A DNA stretch of 64,000 nucleotides from Argyresthia goedartella (lineage: Eukaryota; Arthropoda; Insecta; Lepidoptera; Argyresthiidae), in NCBI GenBank assembly GCA_949825045.1, contig OX463829.1, forward strand, positions 26,196,715-26,260,714, written 5' to 3'. Position 1 is the first letter of the stretch. Each line of letters opens with the position of its first letter. Under the pieces are notes generated by a model, which searched no databases, was not told where the DNA came from, and saw only the letters and a program-made list of their open reading frames with translations. The position numbers were made by a program, and so were the translations under genes. This document shows, piece after piece, positions 54,140 through 64,000 of this stretch.

Positions 54140-55008
54140 AATAATAATAATACTTTGGACACTATTTACACACATTGATCTAACATTTGCATATAGGCAC
54201 AAGCATTGCTTCTGGCCCCACACTAGGATACCCTGTGTCGTGGGAACCAGAAACAGCGACGTCACAAACATGTAAACATCCAAGATCCAAGAAAGAGGGG
54301 AGTATCTCTGTTACGTGTTGCGCTGGTCTTAGCCAAGCGTCACAGATCCTACTCCTGTGGTAGGAATTTTATTATTATTACGATTTATACATACTATAAA
54401 TCGTGAGGGTTTTCTTAAGATGTTTGAAGTTCAATGTCTTTTTTCGAATGAAATCCTCTGCAGGAAAGTCTGTTATTTTACCTGTTGCGTTGCGAGGGAG
54501 GTCAAGTACCTACAAATAAACACTACATATGAATGCTAATTCTCGTCACTACAATCTCTTGTTAGAGATAAGCTCGCTGTGTACATGTTTTTTCTATTAT
54601 AAGTTACCTGTATGTCTGTTTTGTGTAGCACAAAAAGGAAAAATTAAATAAGACTACGCAGACATACATAAGAATGCTGACTAAAATTAATCCGACGAAC
54701 TGATATTACTCAAATTCAAAATTCAATTACGTATATGCCTATTCCTTATTATTCATTAATAATAATAATACCTTGGACACTATCTGCATACATTGATCTA
54801 GCCCCAAACTAGGATTCCCTGTATCTTGGGTACTAGACAACGATACACATACTTAAATAGATAAATATTATACTTAGATATATAAACAACCATGACTAGG
54901 GTACAAACATCCGCTCCATCAAACAAATATTTGCCCCCACCGGGACTCGAACCCGGGACCCTTGGCTTCGTAGGTAGGGTCACTGCCGACTCGGTCATTC
55001 GGATCGTC
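54140..55008. repeat. Second copy of the 0.8-kb duplicated segment, with SINEs
   Basis: 54182-55008 matches 13165-13983 with few differences. It starts with a SINE-2 body (54186-54290, minus) and ends with a SINE-1 (54758-55008, minus). Just before it, 54140-54181 is only the 3' tail of another SINE-1, cut off exactly where the segment begins. That suggests the segment's left edge joined into an existing SINE-1. Confidence 0.85.
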
Positions 55009-55512
55009 TTAAATAAATAAATAAAACTAATTGGTATTAGAACGCGGTAGTGTGTCAATCATACTCTATCACCTTCAATAGGAAACATATTGTCGCCATG
55101 TCTGTTATTGTTTAGTAATGTCGTAATGTGCAAAATCTTATGTCAATTTAATCCGAGTCATCTTAAAACTAAATACATATCGCTTCTGGGGGCCAATTCT
55201 CATCCCGTTAGAAAATCTGTCGCATGCGTCGCGTAACTAAATTCTAATACAAATAGTCTAATCCAAAAAACTGTATTCTGGCTCACATGCGACATTGAAT
55301 TCTTAAAAAAAACAAGTCTCATGAAATTGTAGAATAATCTGTGAATTCAACACCCCGTTCAATATCGATTACAATGTCAACGTAATTAAGATTTTTTAAA
55401 TCCTAAATTAACATACATACGTTGAAACTATGTTTATTTGTTATTATTTAATTAATTGTAACCATGATATTGCCTAATTTATTTACTTGCGAAATAGGTG
55501 AATGATACAAAA
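55009..55512. other. No feature recognised
   Basis: AT-rich, no gene. Confidence 0.35.
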
Positions 55513-55928
55513 AAAACGGCCAAGTGCGAGTCGGACTCACGCACGAGGGATTCCGATCTATGAAAACGACAAAAAATACATGTTTTTGTATGGGCCCCCC
55601 TTAAATATTTGTTTATTTTTATTTTTTTTTGAAGTGAATTTATAGCTAAATATTATGTGAATATTTCAAGCGTCTACCTGTTATCGTTATCAATATCGAG
55701 CAAATACTAGGAAAAAAAAAGTTTGGGAGCCTCCTTAAATATTTATTTTATTCTGTTTTAGTATTTGTTTTTATGGCGGCAGCAGAAATACATAATATGT
55801 GAAAATTTAATTAGTCTAACTAACATGGTTTATGAGATGCAGCCTGGTGACAGACGGACGGACGGACGGACGGACGGACAGCGGAGGCTTAGTAATAAGG
55901 TCCCGTTTGGCAGGTACGAAACCCTAAA
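55513..55928 (-). repeat. Family F, near-complete copy
   Basis: The plus strand starts AAAACGGCCAAGTGCGAGTC and ends CAGGTACGAAACCCTAAAAA, with (GGAC)n at 55855-55880. Inverse of 20996-21408. Confidence 0.8.
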
Positions 55929-56909
55929 AACGTACAACGGAAAGTTAACATTTTTTAAGAAATTACATTGACAAGTAGGTATCAATTTTTAGAGTTTCAA
56001 ATGTGATGTTCTTCAATGATTTTAGTGAACTCCAGCAATAGCCATTTCTTCCTCCATTACTTCTCCCGTTAAAGCAGTGACAACCTTGCCCATGGATGGT
56101 CTTGTCCAAAACAGCGGTTTGAGTAGTATTATTTATTCTCTGTTTTTGTTGTCTTACACTTCAATCAAACCATAGTAGAGATACGTAGGTACACCTACCA
56201 ACCTACAAGTCAAGAAACAAAAAAGCAAGCAAACTTTAATATAGTAAGCCCCAACAACTAAAACTGTGTAAAACGTCAGTTTTATATGACTTTTTGAAAG
56301 TCTCATGCAAAGTTGATCCTACCACGCGACTAAAGTCGAATAGAATTCGTTAGAATCATCTACGCATACGACGTTGTGAGATACGTAAATTTTGATTACA
56401 TACGGCAAAGGACAAATCATACGGATATTCTAAGTCGATATAAGTGAGAATTGCCTCCTGGTGCCATACAATGATACCCTTTATCGTGGGAACCAGAACC
56501 AGTGGACTTTGACATAAATAAGCATCCAATCCAGATTCCTTCGAAGTAGACTTTTTTCTCGTTGTAAGTTCATCTAGATCCAGCTAGAAGCAAAAAGAGA
56601 GAAACAGCTATTTATACACCGATTTTAATAAATTTTTACCAACTTAGTATACACTAATTGGCATAAAATCAAAGATTTAAAGTTTTGACGAAGAATTATA
56701 ATTAGTTTATTCTTACTTCTCTCTCAAAAGCCTTCATTAGAGGAGTGGATTAGCGCTAACTTATTAAAATCAAAATTAGCATGTCCAAAGTAGAGCCATT
56801 CCTAGAAGTAGCATTTGGCTTCTGTCAACAGTAAGGACAGAGCTATGCTTCGGTCTCCTTTCATTTTCTTAGCGGAACAAGGAGAAGAAGATGTGCAAAA
56901 CACTATTAA
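55929..56909. other. SINE-2 scrap at 56452-56530, otherwise no gene
   Basis: TTTATCGTGGGAACCAGAAC near 56480 is the inverted SINE-2 body. Nothing else recognised. Confidence 0.4.
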
Positions 56910-57375
56910 AACTAGCTCTGTGAGCGGTAGACCTCGCGAGTAGGTTGGTGGAAAGCTGGACTTCTAACATACAAACTTTTAAATGCACCTGGTCACTTAC
57001 ATGGAATATGAAAGTATCCGCACCCATAACTTTGTAACCAACAATAAGTACATTTTGCGAAACAACCTATTGACTATTTGACTAAAATTATAATGAATAT
57101 GTCAATCCCACGGTCTCCACAAATCCAAAATCTGCCAAGCCGTTGGTGTTGTAGCGTTTTTTTTACCTTTCCAAGCCCATATCTCCGCCATTTTGAAAAA
57201 AATTAAAAACCCATATAATTATCGAAGCAGCTTACAAAATTTCACGAGAATCAGTTGATAAATGCTACCTGCTGAGGCGAGAACAGTCGGACAGAAATCC
57301 AGACACATGAAAGCATTTTAGCCCAAGCCGAAACAGATTCTCGGTATGCGAGTCTCACTCGCATTTGACAGGTTT
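56910..57375 (-). repeat. Family K copy
   Basis: AGCTCTGTGAGCGGTAGACC is the inverted end of the family. It is followed by CATACAAACTTTTAAATGCA, ACCCATAACTTTGTAACC, CCATATCTCCGCCATTTTG and TTTCACGAGAATCAGTTGAT. Shares modules with 43146-43800 and 49842-51020. Confidence 0.65.
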
Positions 57376-57494
57376 TTGGTTATCAATTTATCTTAACATG
57401 TAATAAGATAAACAAGTAAAGGTCACTTCAAATGAACCACTGAACAATCTTTTGTAAGCCGTACTTTTTAGAAATTAAATAATGTTCATTTAAC

Positions 57495-57610
57495 CCTTCA
57501 GTTACCACCGGCGTTAGCTAACGTCACTTTTCCGTTGTAGTTTTTAAATTTTATTACCATGGTATGGGGTTCAAAATCGCGATCCGTCCCAACTGCCCTC
57601 GGCTTTTGAG
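57495..57610 (-). repeat. Family G copy
   Basis: CCGGCGTTAGCTAACGTCAC, TTAAATTTTATTACCATGGT, CAAAATCGCGATCCGTCCCA, CTGCCCTCGG: the inverse of 27935-28060. Confidence 0.7.
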
Positions 57611-57837
57611 TAGTCAAGTGAATCATATATCTATTTATAATAATATGACACGGTTGGTGCGTCGTCGCCAGTACCTATGTTCGAACTTGGCTTGACAATG
57701 CCGTGTGTCTTTTTTTTTTTTAATCTTATTTATTTTATAAGCCATACATCTTATGATTAAGTCAGCTTAAAAATAATTAACAAAGTTACAGTGCTTACAG
57801 TATTACTTTAACAAAAGAAAATAACATTAAATAAATC

Positions 57838-58180
57838 TAAAATTGGTTAGTTACATAAGTATTTTGTAGTGTTCCCATCTGAGATTCAAAGAGGTTATCA
57901 AGAAACTTAAGAATCTGTCACTATACTCGACAGTGAACTCTGAGCTTAGAATTCGATGGAAAAGGAAGAGAAGATCCCCCACAGAGCACCGAGTTTCTTC
58001 GAGGAGGTCCAGCCTTGGTTGTTCATTTATTTTACACTCGACTAAGTAAAGGAGGTCCTCCTCCCTCTCACATCGGGTACAATTAGGGTCGTCTCTTTTA
58101 TTCATAATGAAACTAAATTTGTTAAGTGGGATGTGGTAAGTTCGGGTTCGGAAGCAAAGAAGATTGCCAACATTTCTAGT
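57838..58180 (-). pseudogene. LINE C-terminal fragment with CCxxC-like zinc motif
   Basis: The minus frame (57851-58105, extending upstream) reads RTRTYHIPLNKFSFIM, NKRDDPNCTRCEREEDLLYL, VECKINEQPRLDLL and ends TSLNLRWEHYKILM. CxxC...L.EC after a HIPLNKF motif is the terminal zinc-finger-like region of Jockey/R1-type LINE ORF2 proteins. No stop interrupts the last 84 codons. 5' truncated. Confidence 0.75.
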
Positions 58181-58470
58181 TATTCCTATATACCCGCAAT
58201 TTGGTTCATAACTAATGACAATATTTTTATCAATTTATCCAAACCTTCCATCCATCCATAAACCATCAGTTATGAGTTATGGGATATAATTATGATATGA
58301 CCCTTCGCTATATCGATTGAATCATTCTGGTAATGGGAAGGCTCTTTGTGAGAGCCGGGTACCCGAGAACCGTTTAATTGATCGGGTATCTTGTGGTACA
58401 AACCGTTCTACGATCAGCTAAAGAAGTCTTGTATGTAATTAAATAAGTTATCTGTAACATCGATGGCGCG
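58181..58470. other. No feature recognised
   Basis: Short AT-rich stretch with no feature. Confidence 0.35.
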
Positions 58471-58547
58471 ACGTGAAATGACATATAATTAAAAAAAAAC
58501 TTGACTCTTTAGTCAAGTTTTTTTTTTAATTATATTTCATTTCACGT
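58471..58547. repeat. 77-bp hairpin, about 36-bp arms
   Basis: ACGTGAAATGACATATAATT, A-run, ACTTGACT at 58471-58506 pairs with AGTCAAGT, T-run, AATTATATTTCATTTCACGT at 58511-58547; the loop is CTTT. One mismatch and one length difference. A foldback MITE remnant is possible. Confidence 0.9.
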
Positions 58548-58828
58548 GTTAAATTAAATTACACTTAAAAGCAAGCGGAACTGACTGTATGAGAATTAAT
58601 TGGTCCCTCTAAAAAAAAATCTAATGAGGGAAAATTTATCAATATCCGGTAGAGCCGTTGAGTAGTTACGAGGGGACATTACAAACATACAAATTACATA
58701 CAAGTCAAACAAATACCCTTCCTCTTTTCCGTTCGCTGCAGTCGTGTTAAAAAGGGCTCATTCACACGGAATACATCATTGACGAGCCTTTAAAAACACC
58801 ATACGTCATTAACGGTTATTACAATACA
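58548..58828. other. No feature recognised
   Basis: Contains GTAGAGCCGTTGAGTAGTTACGAGGGGAC, a wording common in interspersed repeats, but nothing firm. Confidence 0.3.
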
Positions 58829-59006
58829 CACTGTTCCTGGCCCCACACTAGGAACCCTGTGTCGTGGGGAAGAGAAACAGCGACGTCACACACATATAAA
58901 CACCCAAGACCTGGTTTTTATTCTTTCTTTAGCCCCAGCCGGGGATCGAACCCGGGACCTCTCGCAGGATATGCAGAGCCTCAACCGCTGCGCCACAGAG
59001 GTCGTC
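58829..59006 (-). mobile_element. SINE-2 copy, full head and body
   Basis: Minus strand: GACCTCTGTGGCGCAGCGGT (box A), CTGCATATCCTGCGAGAGG, CCCGGGTTCGATCCCCGGCT (box B), then GGTCTTGGGTGTTTATATGT, GTGACGTCGCTGTTTCTC and TAGTGTGGGGCCAGG. The best reference for SINE-2 architecture. Confidence 0.9.
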
Positions 59007-60306
59007 ATGAATGTTCACATTGCATACGGAATCATGTTTTTTCACGACTCGGCAAATATCCGAATGGATGTTTACATTTAGTTAATCGTATCGTGATTTA
59101 TAAAAGACGGTTCCTGATTAAGACTTACCTATAAGTAATGTTTCACGATCGTGATTCGCGTGAACACGGGCATTTAAATAGCATTGCCGCCGCCAAAAAA
59201 AAAACGAATCGTGAAAAACACAAATCGTCCTCGAGTGAATGAGCACTTACGCTCAAAAATAAAAAATCAAAATCATTTATTTCACCTAAGTACATGAATA
59301 CAGTAAAACATATTGTAAAAAGCTTTAGAGTTGAAGAGATGTTCTATTTAGGCACGGGAATCAAAAATGATTAGCTTGTGGCTCCCGCACTAGGCACAGC
59401 CTGTATCGCAGGAAACTCGAACCGCGGGCTGGCGGGAAACATCGCGAGGAGAACTCTGCCGAAAGGCCAATAGACACGAAAAAGTCCACAACAACCTTCA
59501 TCGATAAATGGCCGCATTACAAAAATACTAAAGCAGAGAGTTGAGTATGCAGACTTGAGCTAGACTACGATAAAACCTGTATCGAGATCTTGCATGCCAA
59601 ACGCGATGTGGCTAGACAAAGTCTGAGTGCTGAGAAAACTATAAGCATATCTAGTTGTGCACTGCAGGTAGGTATATGTATACGAAAGCCAATTAGTCAC
59701 TGATGATCCCAGAGTCGCCATAACTCAAGTAATTAGGTGCGTGATCCTAGTAAGCAAGTATGATTTAGGAAGATTTTGATGATGCGCATATTTAGTGTGT
59801 TGTTAAGAGTAAATCTCCACGGGGGCGTGACGTGATCATAGCAACATAGTGTCAAACCGAAAGATTTGACATAGATGATTATTTAGTGTGTCGAGAGTGG
59901 TAGATGTTACCGAAAAGCCGAATTTTTGTGTCCACGGGTTTCAGAGATATTCCGATTCCTGCAATAATCACGTTGAAACTACAAAACATACAAACATTTA
60001 GACTACATTGTCGGCTAGGTAATATTTTCTTTTCATTGTAGTAAATATTACTGGTAATTTGTTTGCAATTTGTGTGAAAATCCTTTTTTAAATTATAGTT
60101 TTTGGTATATCTTTAAAATACCTAAATGGCTTGATATCTCCCTAACAAACCAATAAATAGTTGGTCGAGAACCACACAACGATACATTTTAATCAATACT
60201 ATCGAAATACCACACTGTCAGGATAAGCCGTCTCTCCACAGCAACAACTTTTGTGAAGAATTTTGTCAAAAAATCATTCGACCCCAAAAGAAGCATATAA
60301 TGAAAA
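59007..60306. other. No gene recognised; possible LINE tail at 59262
   Basis: 59262-59290 (AAAAATCAAAATCATTTATTTC) resembles an inverted LINE 3' end. 59385-59420 faintly resembles SINE-2. No coding frame. Confidence 0.35.
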
Positions 60307-60536
60307 GGGAAATATTAAACTGCACATCAAAAATACTGATTTGCACAGCAAAATGCTGCGGTAGCTTAGGTGAAGGGTAATCCTTTATCCTTCGTGTTAG
60401 GTTGAACATGTAAGAACAAAAAAAAAACACATAAACTTAAGTACACATAAAATATTTAAAACATCAAAAGTGTTTTTGTTGATGCTTTTTTTGCTGTGCA
60501 AATCAGTATTTTTGATGTGCGATAAAATACTAGCCT
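60307..60536 (+). mobile_element. MITE family A, copy 5, with internal deletion
   Basis: AGGGAAATATTAAACTGCAC at the left, GATGTGCGATAAAATACTAGCC at the right, both terminal repeats well kept. The core has lost its G-rich/C-rich hairpin (GTGAAGGGTAATCCTTTATC). The flanks TAATGAAAA on both sides give a clear 8-9 bp target duplication. Confidence 0.88.
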
Positions 60537-60782
60537 AATGAAAATGTGTTTGTTGGTAGATTGATTCTATGCATGGCAACCAGACAAGAGCTCTGCTGTA
60601 TTTCGAGCTGTCAGTGTCTTAGTTAGTTTTGTGGACTTGAGACTTCGACACATTACCTGGCTAGTCTAGACGTCGGTACTTTATTCAATGTTCAGTATTT
60701 TAGATGGATGGATGATAAAGAGAAAAGCGAAATGCAGTATTTGTTTTACAAGTTAAGGTAAGGTAAGGTACGATTATTTTCT

Positions 60783-61036
60783 GACGACCCGAATGGCCGA
60801 GTCGGCAGTAACCCTGCCTACAAAGCCAAGGGTCCCGGGTTCGAGTCCCGATGGGGGCAAATATTTGTTTGATGAGACCAGATGTTTGTACCCTAGTCAT
60901 GGTTGTTTATCTATCTAAGTATAATATTTATCTATATAAGTATGTGTATCGGTGTCTAGTACCCAAGCTACAGGGAATCCTAGTTTGGGGCTAGATCAAT
61001 GTATGCAGATAGTGTCCAAGGTATTATTATTATTAT
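60783..61036 (+). mobile_element. SINE-1 copy, full length
   Basis: Starts GACGACCCGAATGGCCGAGT, both polymerase III boxes intact, ends TCCAAGGTATTATTATTATT. Confidence 0.9.
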
Positions 61037-61382
61037 TTTAAAATTACCGCTCGAGACTTCTCGGCATTTTTTTTATTGTCAGTAAATTTTACTATTTTCA
61101 GATTTTCCTTAATAATCTTCATATACCTCAGTACCACAAGTTTTCAGGACATCTTGATATGCCCATTCCTATATAAATTATTTATCGATCGATCGATTCA
61201 TCGACGTACCTACCTATTTTTCTAATTGGATCAATTTTTACAACACTAGCGGCCTTACTAATAAAAACAATATTCACTGTTTAACTTAAACAGTATTTTA
61301 TCATTTTCATATGTCGAGTAAATGTCAAATGTCAAAGCAAGACAAAACACTGTATAAGTTACATTGTGAATAAGTTTTTTTT
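61037..61382. other. No feature recognised
   Basis: AT-rich; no gene. Confidence 0.35.
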
Positions 61383-62222
61383 TTATCTACACACGTTTCA
61401 TAAACCCACTTTACTGCGTCCAAAAACCACACGTTACGGCCAGCATAATGATAAACTCCATGGTAAAAACTCATTTCTTATCTGAATATTGATACATTAT
61501 GACCATAATGTACCAAAATTTGTCAAATTATGACATTCAAAGTTAGAACGCCGATGCCCACCTGCGTGCCGCCCACCCCTAGTTTGTCTGAGAAGTTGGT
61601 ACCACCGAACAAGCTAAACAACTGCAGAGTAATGATCAATGCCACAATAGCTATACCTACTAATAGGCTCCATAAGGTTAATGTATCTTTTAAAGGGCAA
61701 TGTATTCGCTTTTACAACAAAATACCAACTGAGTTACAAGAATTGTCTGTAAATAAATTTAAAAATGTTGTTAAAAATCACTTATGTAAAAAAGGTTACT
61801 ACAAAATATCAGATTATGTAGAAGACAAGAAAGCTTGGGAAGGTGTTTGCTCCAATTCTGTAAAAAATAACGTATAAAGCTGGAGGTTTCTAGTCGCCTC
61901 TTTGCCTCCAGCATCTAAAACATTGAGGTGACGGAATTCAAATTGAGTTCTATATTTCCCTGTACCTTATACATGTGTTAGTTTAAGATTTGACATTCTC
62001 CAAATGTTACCTATGTGTTTCTTATGGAAATAAACTCTTTTTGAATTTGAATTTGAATACCGAACATGCGGTTCCTGAAGTCATCAAAGAGAGCTTATGA
62101 TATATGTGTAGATAAAGTAGTGTATGTAACTGTACATAATTAGGCATTAAACTCTCGAGTGATATTATTATGAAACTCGCCTTAATGCCCCCATTATGTA
62201 GCAGTCACATAAACTACTACAG
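61383..62222 (-). mobile_element. Element D, copy 3, split by a LINE
   Basis: Inverse of the copy at 45593: TTATCTACACACGTTTCATA at 61385, ACCGAACAAGCTAAACAACTG at 61600, then LINE sequence, then AACATGCGGTTCCTGAAG at 62063 and CAGTCACATAAACTACTAC at 62205. More diverged than the other copies (for example TGGTAAAAACTCATTTCTTA). Confidence 0.75.
61640..62059 (+). pseudogene. CR1/Jockey-type LINE C-terminus and 3' UTR, (TTTGAA)n tail
   Basis: The frame to 61875 gives KVNVSFKGQCIRFYNKIPTE, LQELSVNKFKNVVKNHLCKK and GYYKISDYVEDKKAWE, the last residues of a LINE ORF2, then a stop, a short UTR, AATAAA and TTTGAATTTGAATTTGAA. The upstream part of that open frame (61530-61640) is element D sequence and does not belong to the protein. 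Confidence 0.85.
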
Positions 62223-62337
62223 TAAGGCGGTAGGGTAGGAGTATTAATCTTGCAACATTAAAAGTAAAAAAGGGCGAATCCGACACTCATGCATAAAAAT
62301 CACAGTTTATAATTATTTTATTACAACACTTCATATA

Positions 62338-63619
62338 CATAGGGCGCACTGTAAGTTTCCGGAACTGGCCACTTACATAAACAATATTTAAAAGTGTATT
62401 GCAACATTTGAAAATAGAACTCTTTGGCTGTAGAATGCAGTTTGTTTCATCTAACTGCCTTTTGTTTTTACCTTGTGGCGCCATTTAAAAAATTGTGTGT
62501 CTGCATCAACATGGATTTAACTCGGGAAAATTTTCGTAGTATGATTTTCTACGATTTTAAGTGTAATTTGACAGCTCAACAGAGCATCGCTCGGCTTGAA
62601 ACAGCTTTTGGCAATGAAGCACCATGCAAGACAACTGTTTATAGCTGGTTTGCAGAATTCAAGCGTGGTCTTATCAATCTCAGTGACGAATCTCGCGATG
62701 GTCGGCCGTCCACCGCTGTGACCAAGAAAAACATCGATGCTGTGCGCCGTATGATTGAAACAGACAGGCATGTGACCTACCATGAAATTCGCGCATCCTT
62801 AGAAATAGGCATGAGTCAAATACAATTAATCCTACACAAACATTTGGGTGCTCGCGGTGGATCCCACACAACTTGACCGAGGCTCAAAAAACGGACCGCG
62901 TCACTTGGTGCAGTGCCATGCTTACCAGATTCAACGAAGGTGCGTCAAATTTGGTGTGGGACATAGTAACAGGTGACGAAACATGGATTTATTGCTACGA
63001 TCCCAAAACAAAGCAGCAATCGAGCGTATGGGTCTTTCAAGATGAGCCGAAACCAACCAAAGTGGCGCGCGTGAAAAGTGCATCTAAGCGGATGATTGCT
63101 TCTTTTTTTAATAAAACTGGACACGTGGCTACTGTTGCTTTAGAGAATCGTCGTACAGTGAATAGTGACTGGTACACGACCATTTGTTTGCCGGAAGTTA
63201 TTGACGAACTCCGTAAAAATAACCGTAAACGCCGTATCATCCTGCACCACGACAATGCTAGTTCTCACACGGCCAGACAGACAAACGACTTTTTGAAGGC
63301 GAAAAATGTAGAACTCATGAGTCATCCTGCATACAGTCCCGACCTGGCACCTTGTGACTTTTTTCTGTTCCCAAAAATTAAGAACCAATTACGCGGTCAA
63401 CGATTTTCATCACCAGAAGAGGCTGTCGAGGAGTATGAAAAACACTTTTCAGAGGTCACCACAGAGGAGTGGCACAAAAGTTTTCAAAACTGGTTTCATC
63501 GAATGAAAAAGTGCATAGACGCCAAGGGAGATTATTTTGAAAAACAATAAATTAATTTTGTACCTTTAATAAGTAGTATTTTTTCATATTCATTCCGGAA
63601 ACTTACAGTGCGCCCCACG
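62338..63619 (+). mobile_element. Complete mariner transposon (1282 bp)
   Basis: Ends CATAGGGCGCACTGTAAGTT and its inverse (AACTTACAGTGCGCCCCACG on the plus strand), matching through TTTCCGGAA: 27-bp terminal inverted repeats with two mismatches. TA at 62336-62337 and 63620-63621 is the target duplication. The length is typical of mariner. It carries one transposase gene broken by a single frameshift. Confidence 0.93.
62511..63550 (+). pseudogene. Mariner transposase (DD34D), one frameshift
   Basis: Start chosen at ATG 62511 (MDLTRENFRSMIFYDF), the position usual for the family; the longer upstream frame overlaps the terminal repeat. Helix-turn-helix region: TTVYSWFAEFKRG and VTYHEIRASLEIGMSQIQLI. 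Linker WIPHNLT, then the catalytic D in VTGDETWIYCYDP, D in LHHDNASSHTA and D in YSPDLAPCDFFLFP, with 34 residues between the last two. Ends KGDYFEKQ at 63550. At 62845-62857 the frame shifts; comparison with the usual LGVRKxxxRWIPH wording suggests a deletion of about 13 bases. Total about 345 residues, normal for mariner. Otherwise uninterrupted, so inactivation is recent. Confidence 0.92.
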
Positions 63620-63809
63620 TACTTCATTCATTGCGTCAAGAAAATCCTAATGAAATAATAACTCGACTTTTTATTAAAGTCATTGGGCCTTATTATTGCG
63701 CAAAACTCGTTCGTACTTGAGGTTGAGGCAATAACTGAGAATGATCTGGGGCCCAATTCCGGTACACAATGACACCTCCATGACAATTACATGACGATTA
63801 CGGTCAACT

Positions 63810-64000
63810 TTAGATATCCAATATCTGGCGTTTCGACAATATTTTTTTAGCCAATTATGGTAAAAATTAAGTTATTTGGTAAGCATAATGATTTAAGGAA
63901 GATTCTTTCAAGAATCAAGAAAGGGAATGGGATTACAAAATCGTCAGATACTGTACAATATTTGGCGTTCGGAGAATATTTTTTTAGGCAATTATGGTAA
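63810..64000 (+). repeat. Direct repeat running off the window edge
   Basis: GGCGTTTCGACAATATTTTTTTAG then CCAATTATGGTAA (63829-63863) recurs as GGCGTTCGGAGAATATTTTTTTAG then GCAATTATGGTAA (63964-64000), period about 137 bases. Probably the start of a tandem array or two copies of one repeat; the window ends here. Confidence 0.75.

Noticed and set aside
10842..61036. tRNA genes at the SINE-1, SINE-2 and SINE-3 heads
   Set aside because: Boxes A and B are present but the acceptor and anticodon stems do not pair, and the same body follows each head, so they are SINEs.
61530..61640. N-terminal part of the open frame at 61530-61877
   Set aside because: This stretch is element D sequence read through by chance; only the part from about 61640 is LINE protein.
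62517..63388. Minus-strand frames over the mariner
   Set aside because: Antisense shadows of the transposase gene.

Overview
This is a gene-poor, transposon-dense piece of an insect nuclear genome, most likely a moth or butterfly. I base that on the AT-rich background, long intergenic stretches, a SERTA-domain (taranis-like) coding exon with a eukaryotic splice acceptor and CTAAC branch site, and repeat families typical of Lepidoptera: tRNA-derived SINEs, RTE and CR1/Jockey LINE tails, and the repeat bounded by GGTTCCGTA and CTTGGCCGGTTTT. There are no operons, ribosome-binding sites, CRISPR arrays or bacterial genes. Species cannot be read from the sequence alone.

Layout. 1-2580: AT-rich 3' flank. 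2581-3065: the only host coding exon I can support (minus strand, SERTA domain). The remaining 61 kb lies 5' of that exon on its strand and may be intron, promoter and intergenic DNA. GC-rich patches at 3770-3970, 7215-7460 and 22690-22830 are candidate upstream exons or promoters, with weak evidence. 8.5-25 kb: many short repeats, including a 5'-truncated RTE insertion, an element flanked by 49-bp direct repeats, an 819-bp segment duplicated about 41 kb away, and a LINE broken by a MITE that is itself broken by two tandem copies of another element. 25740-28656: a previously unlabelled 2.9-kb unit with 35-bp terminal inverted repeats and TATA on both sides, carrying a decayed LINE reverse transcriptase. 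29.3-32.9 kb: a LINE 3' end split by a complete 2204-bp Tc1/IS630-type transposon with TIRs, TA duplications and a transposase broken by one nonsense codon and one 7-bp duplication. 33-62 kb: minisatellites (32, 43 and 16 bp units), SINEs and several MITE families. 62338-63619: a full mariner (DD34D) with one frameshift.

The most interesting pattern is a modular set of short non-autonomous elements. Three families (A, B and C) have different palindromic ends but carry the same central core of about 90-170 bp. Family A is used at least twice, independently and in opposite orientations, as the landing site of a fourth element, D, within about 8 bp of the same internal AT-rich spot. Nested insertions give a readable relative order of events across the window.
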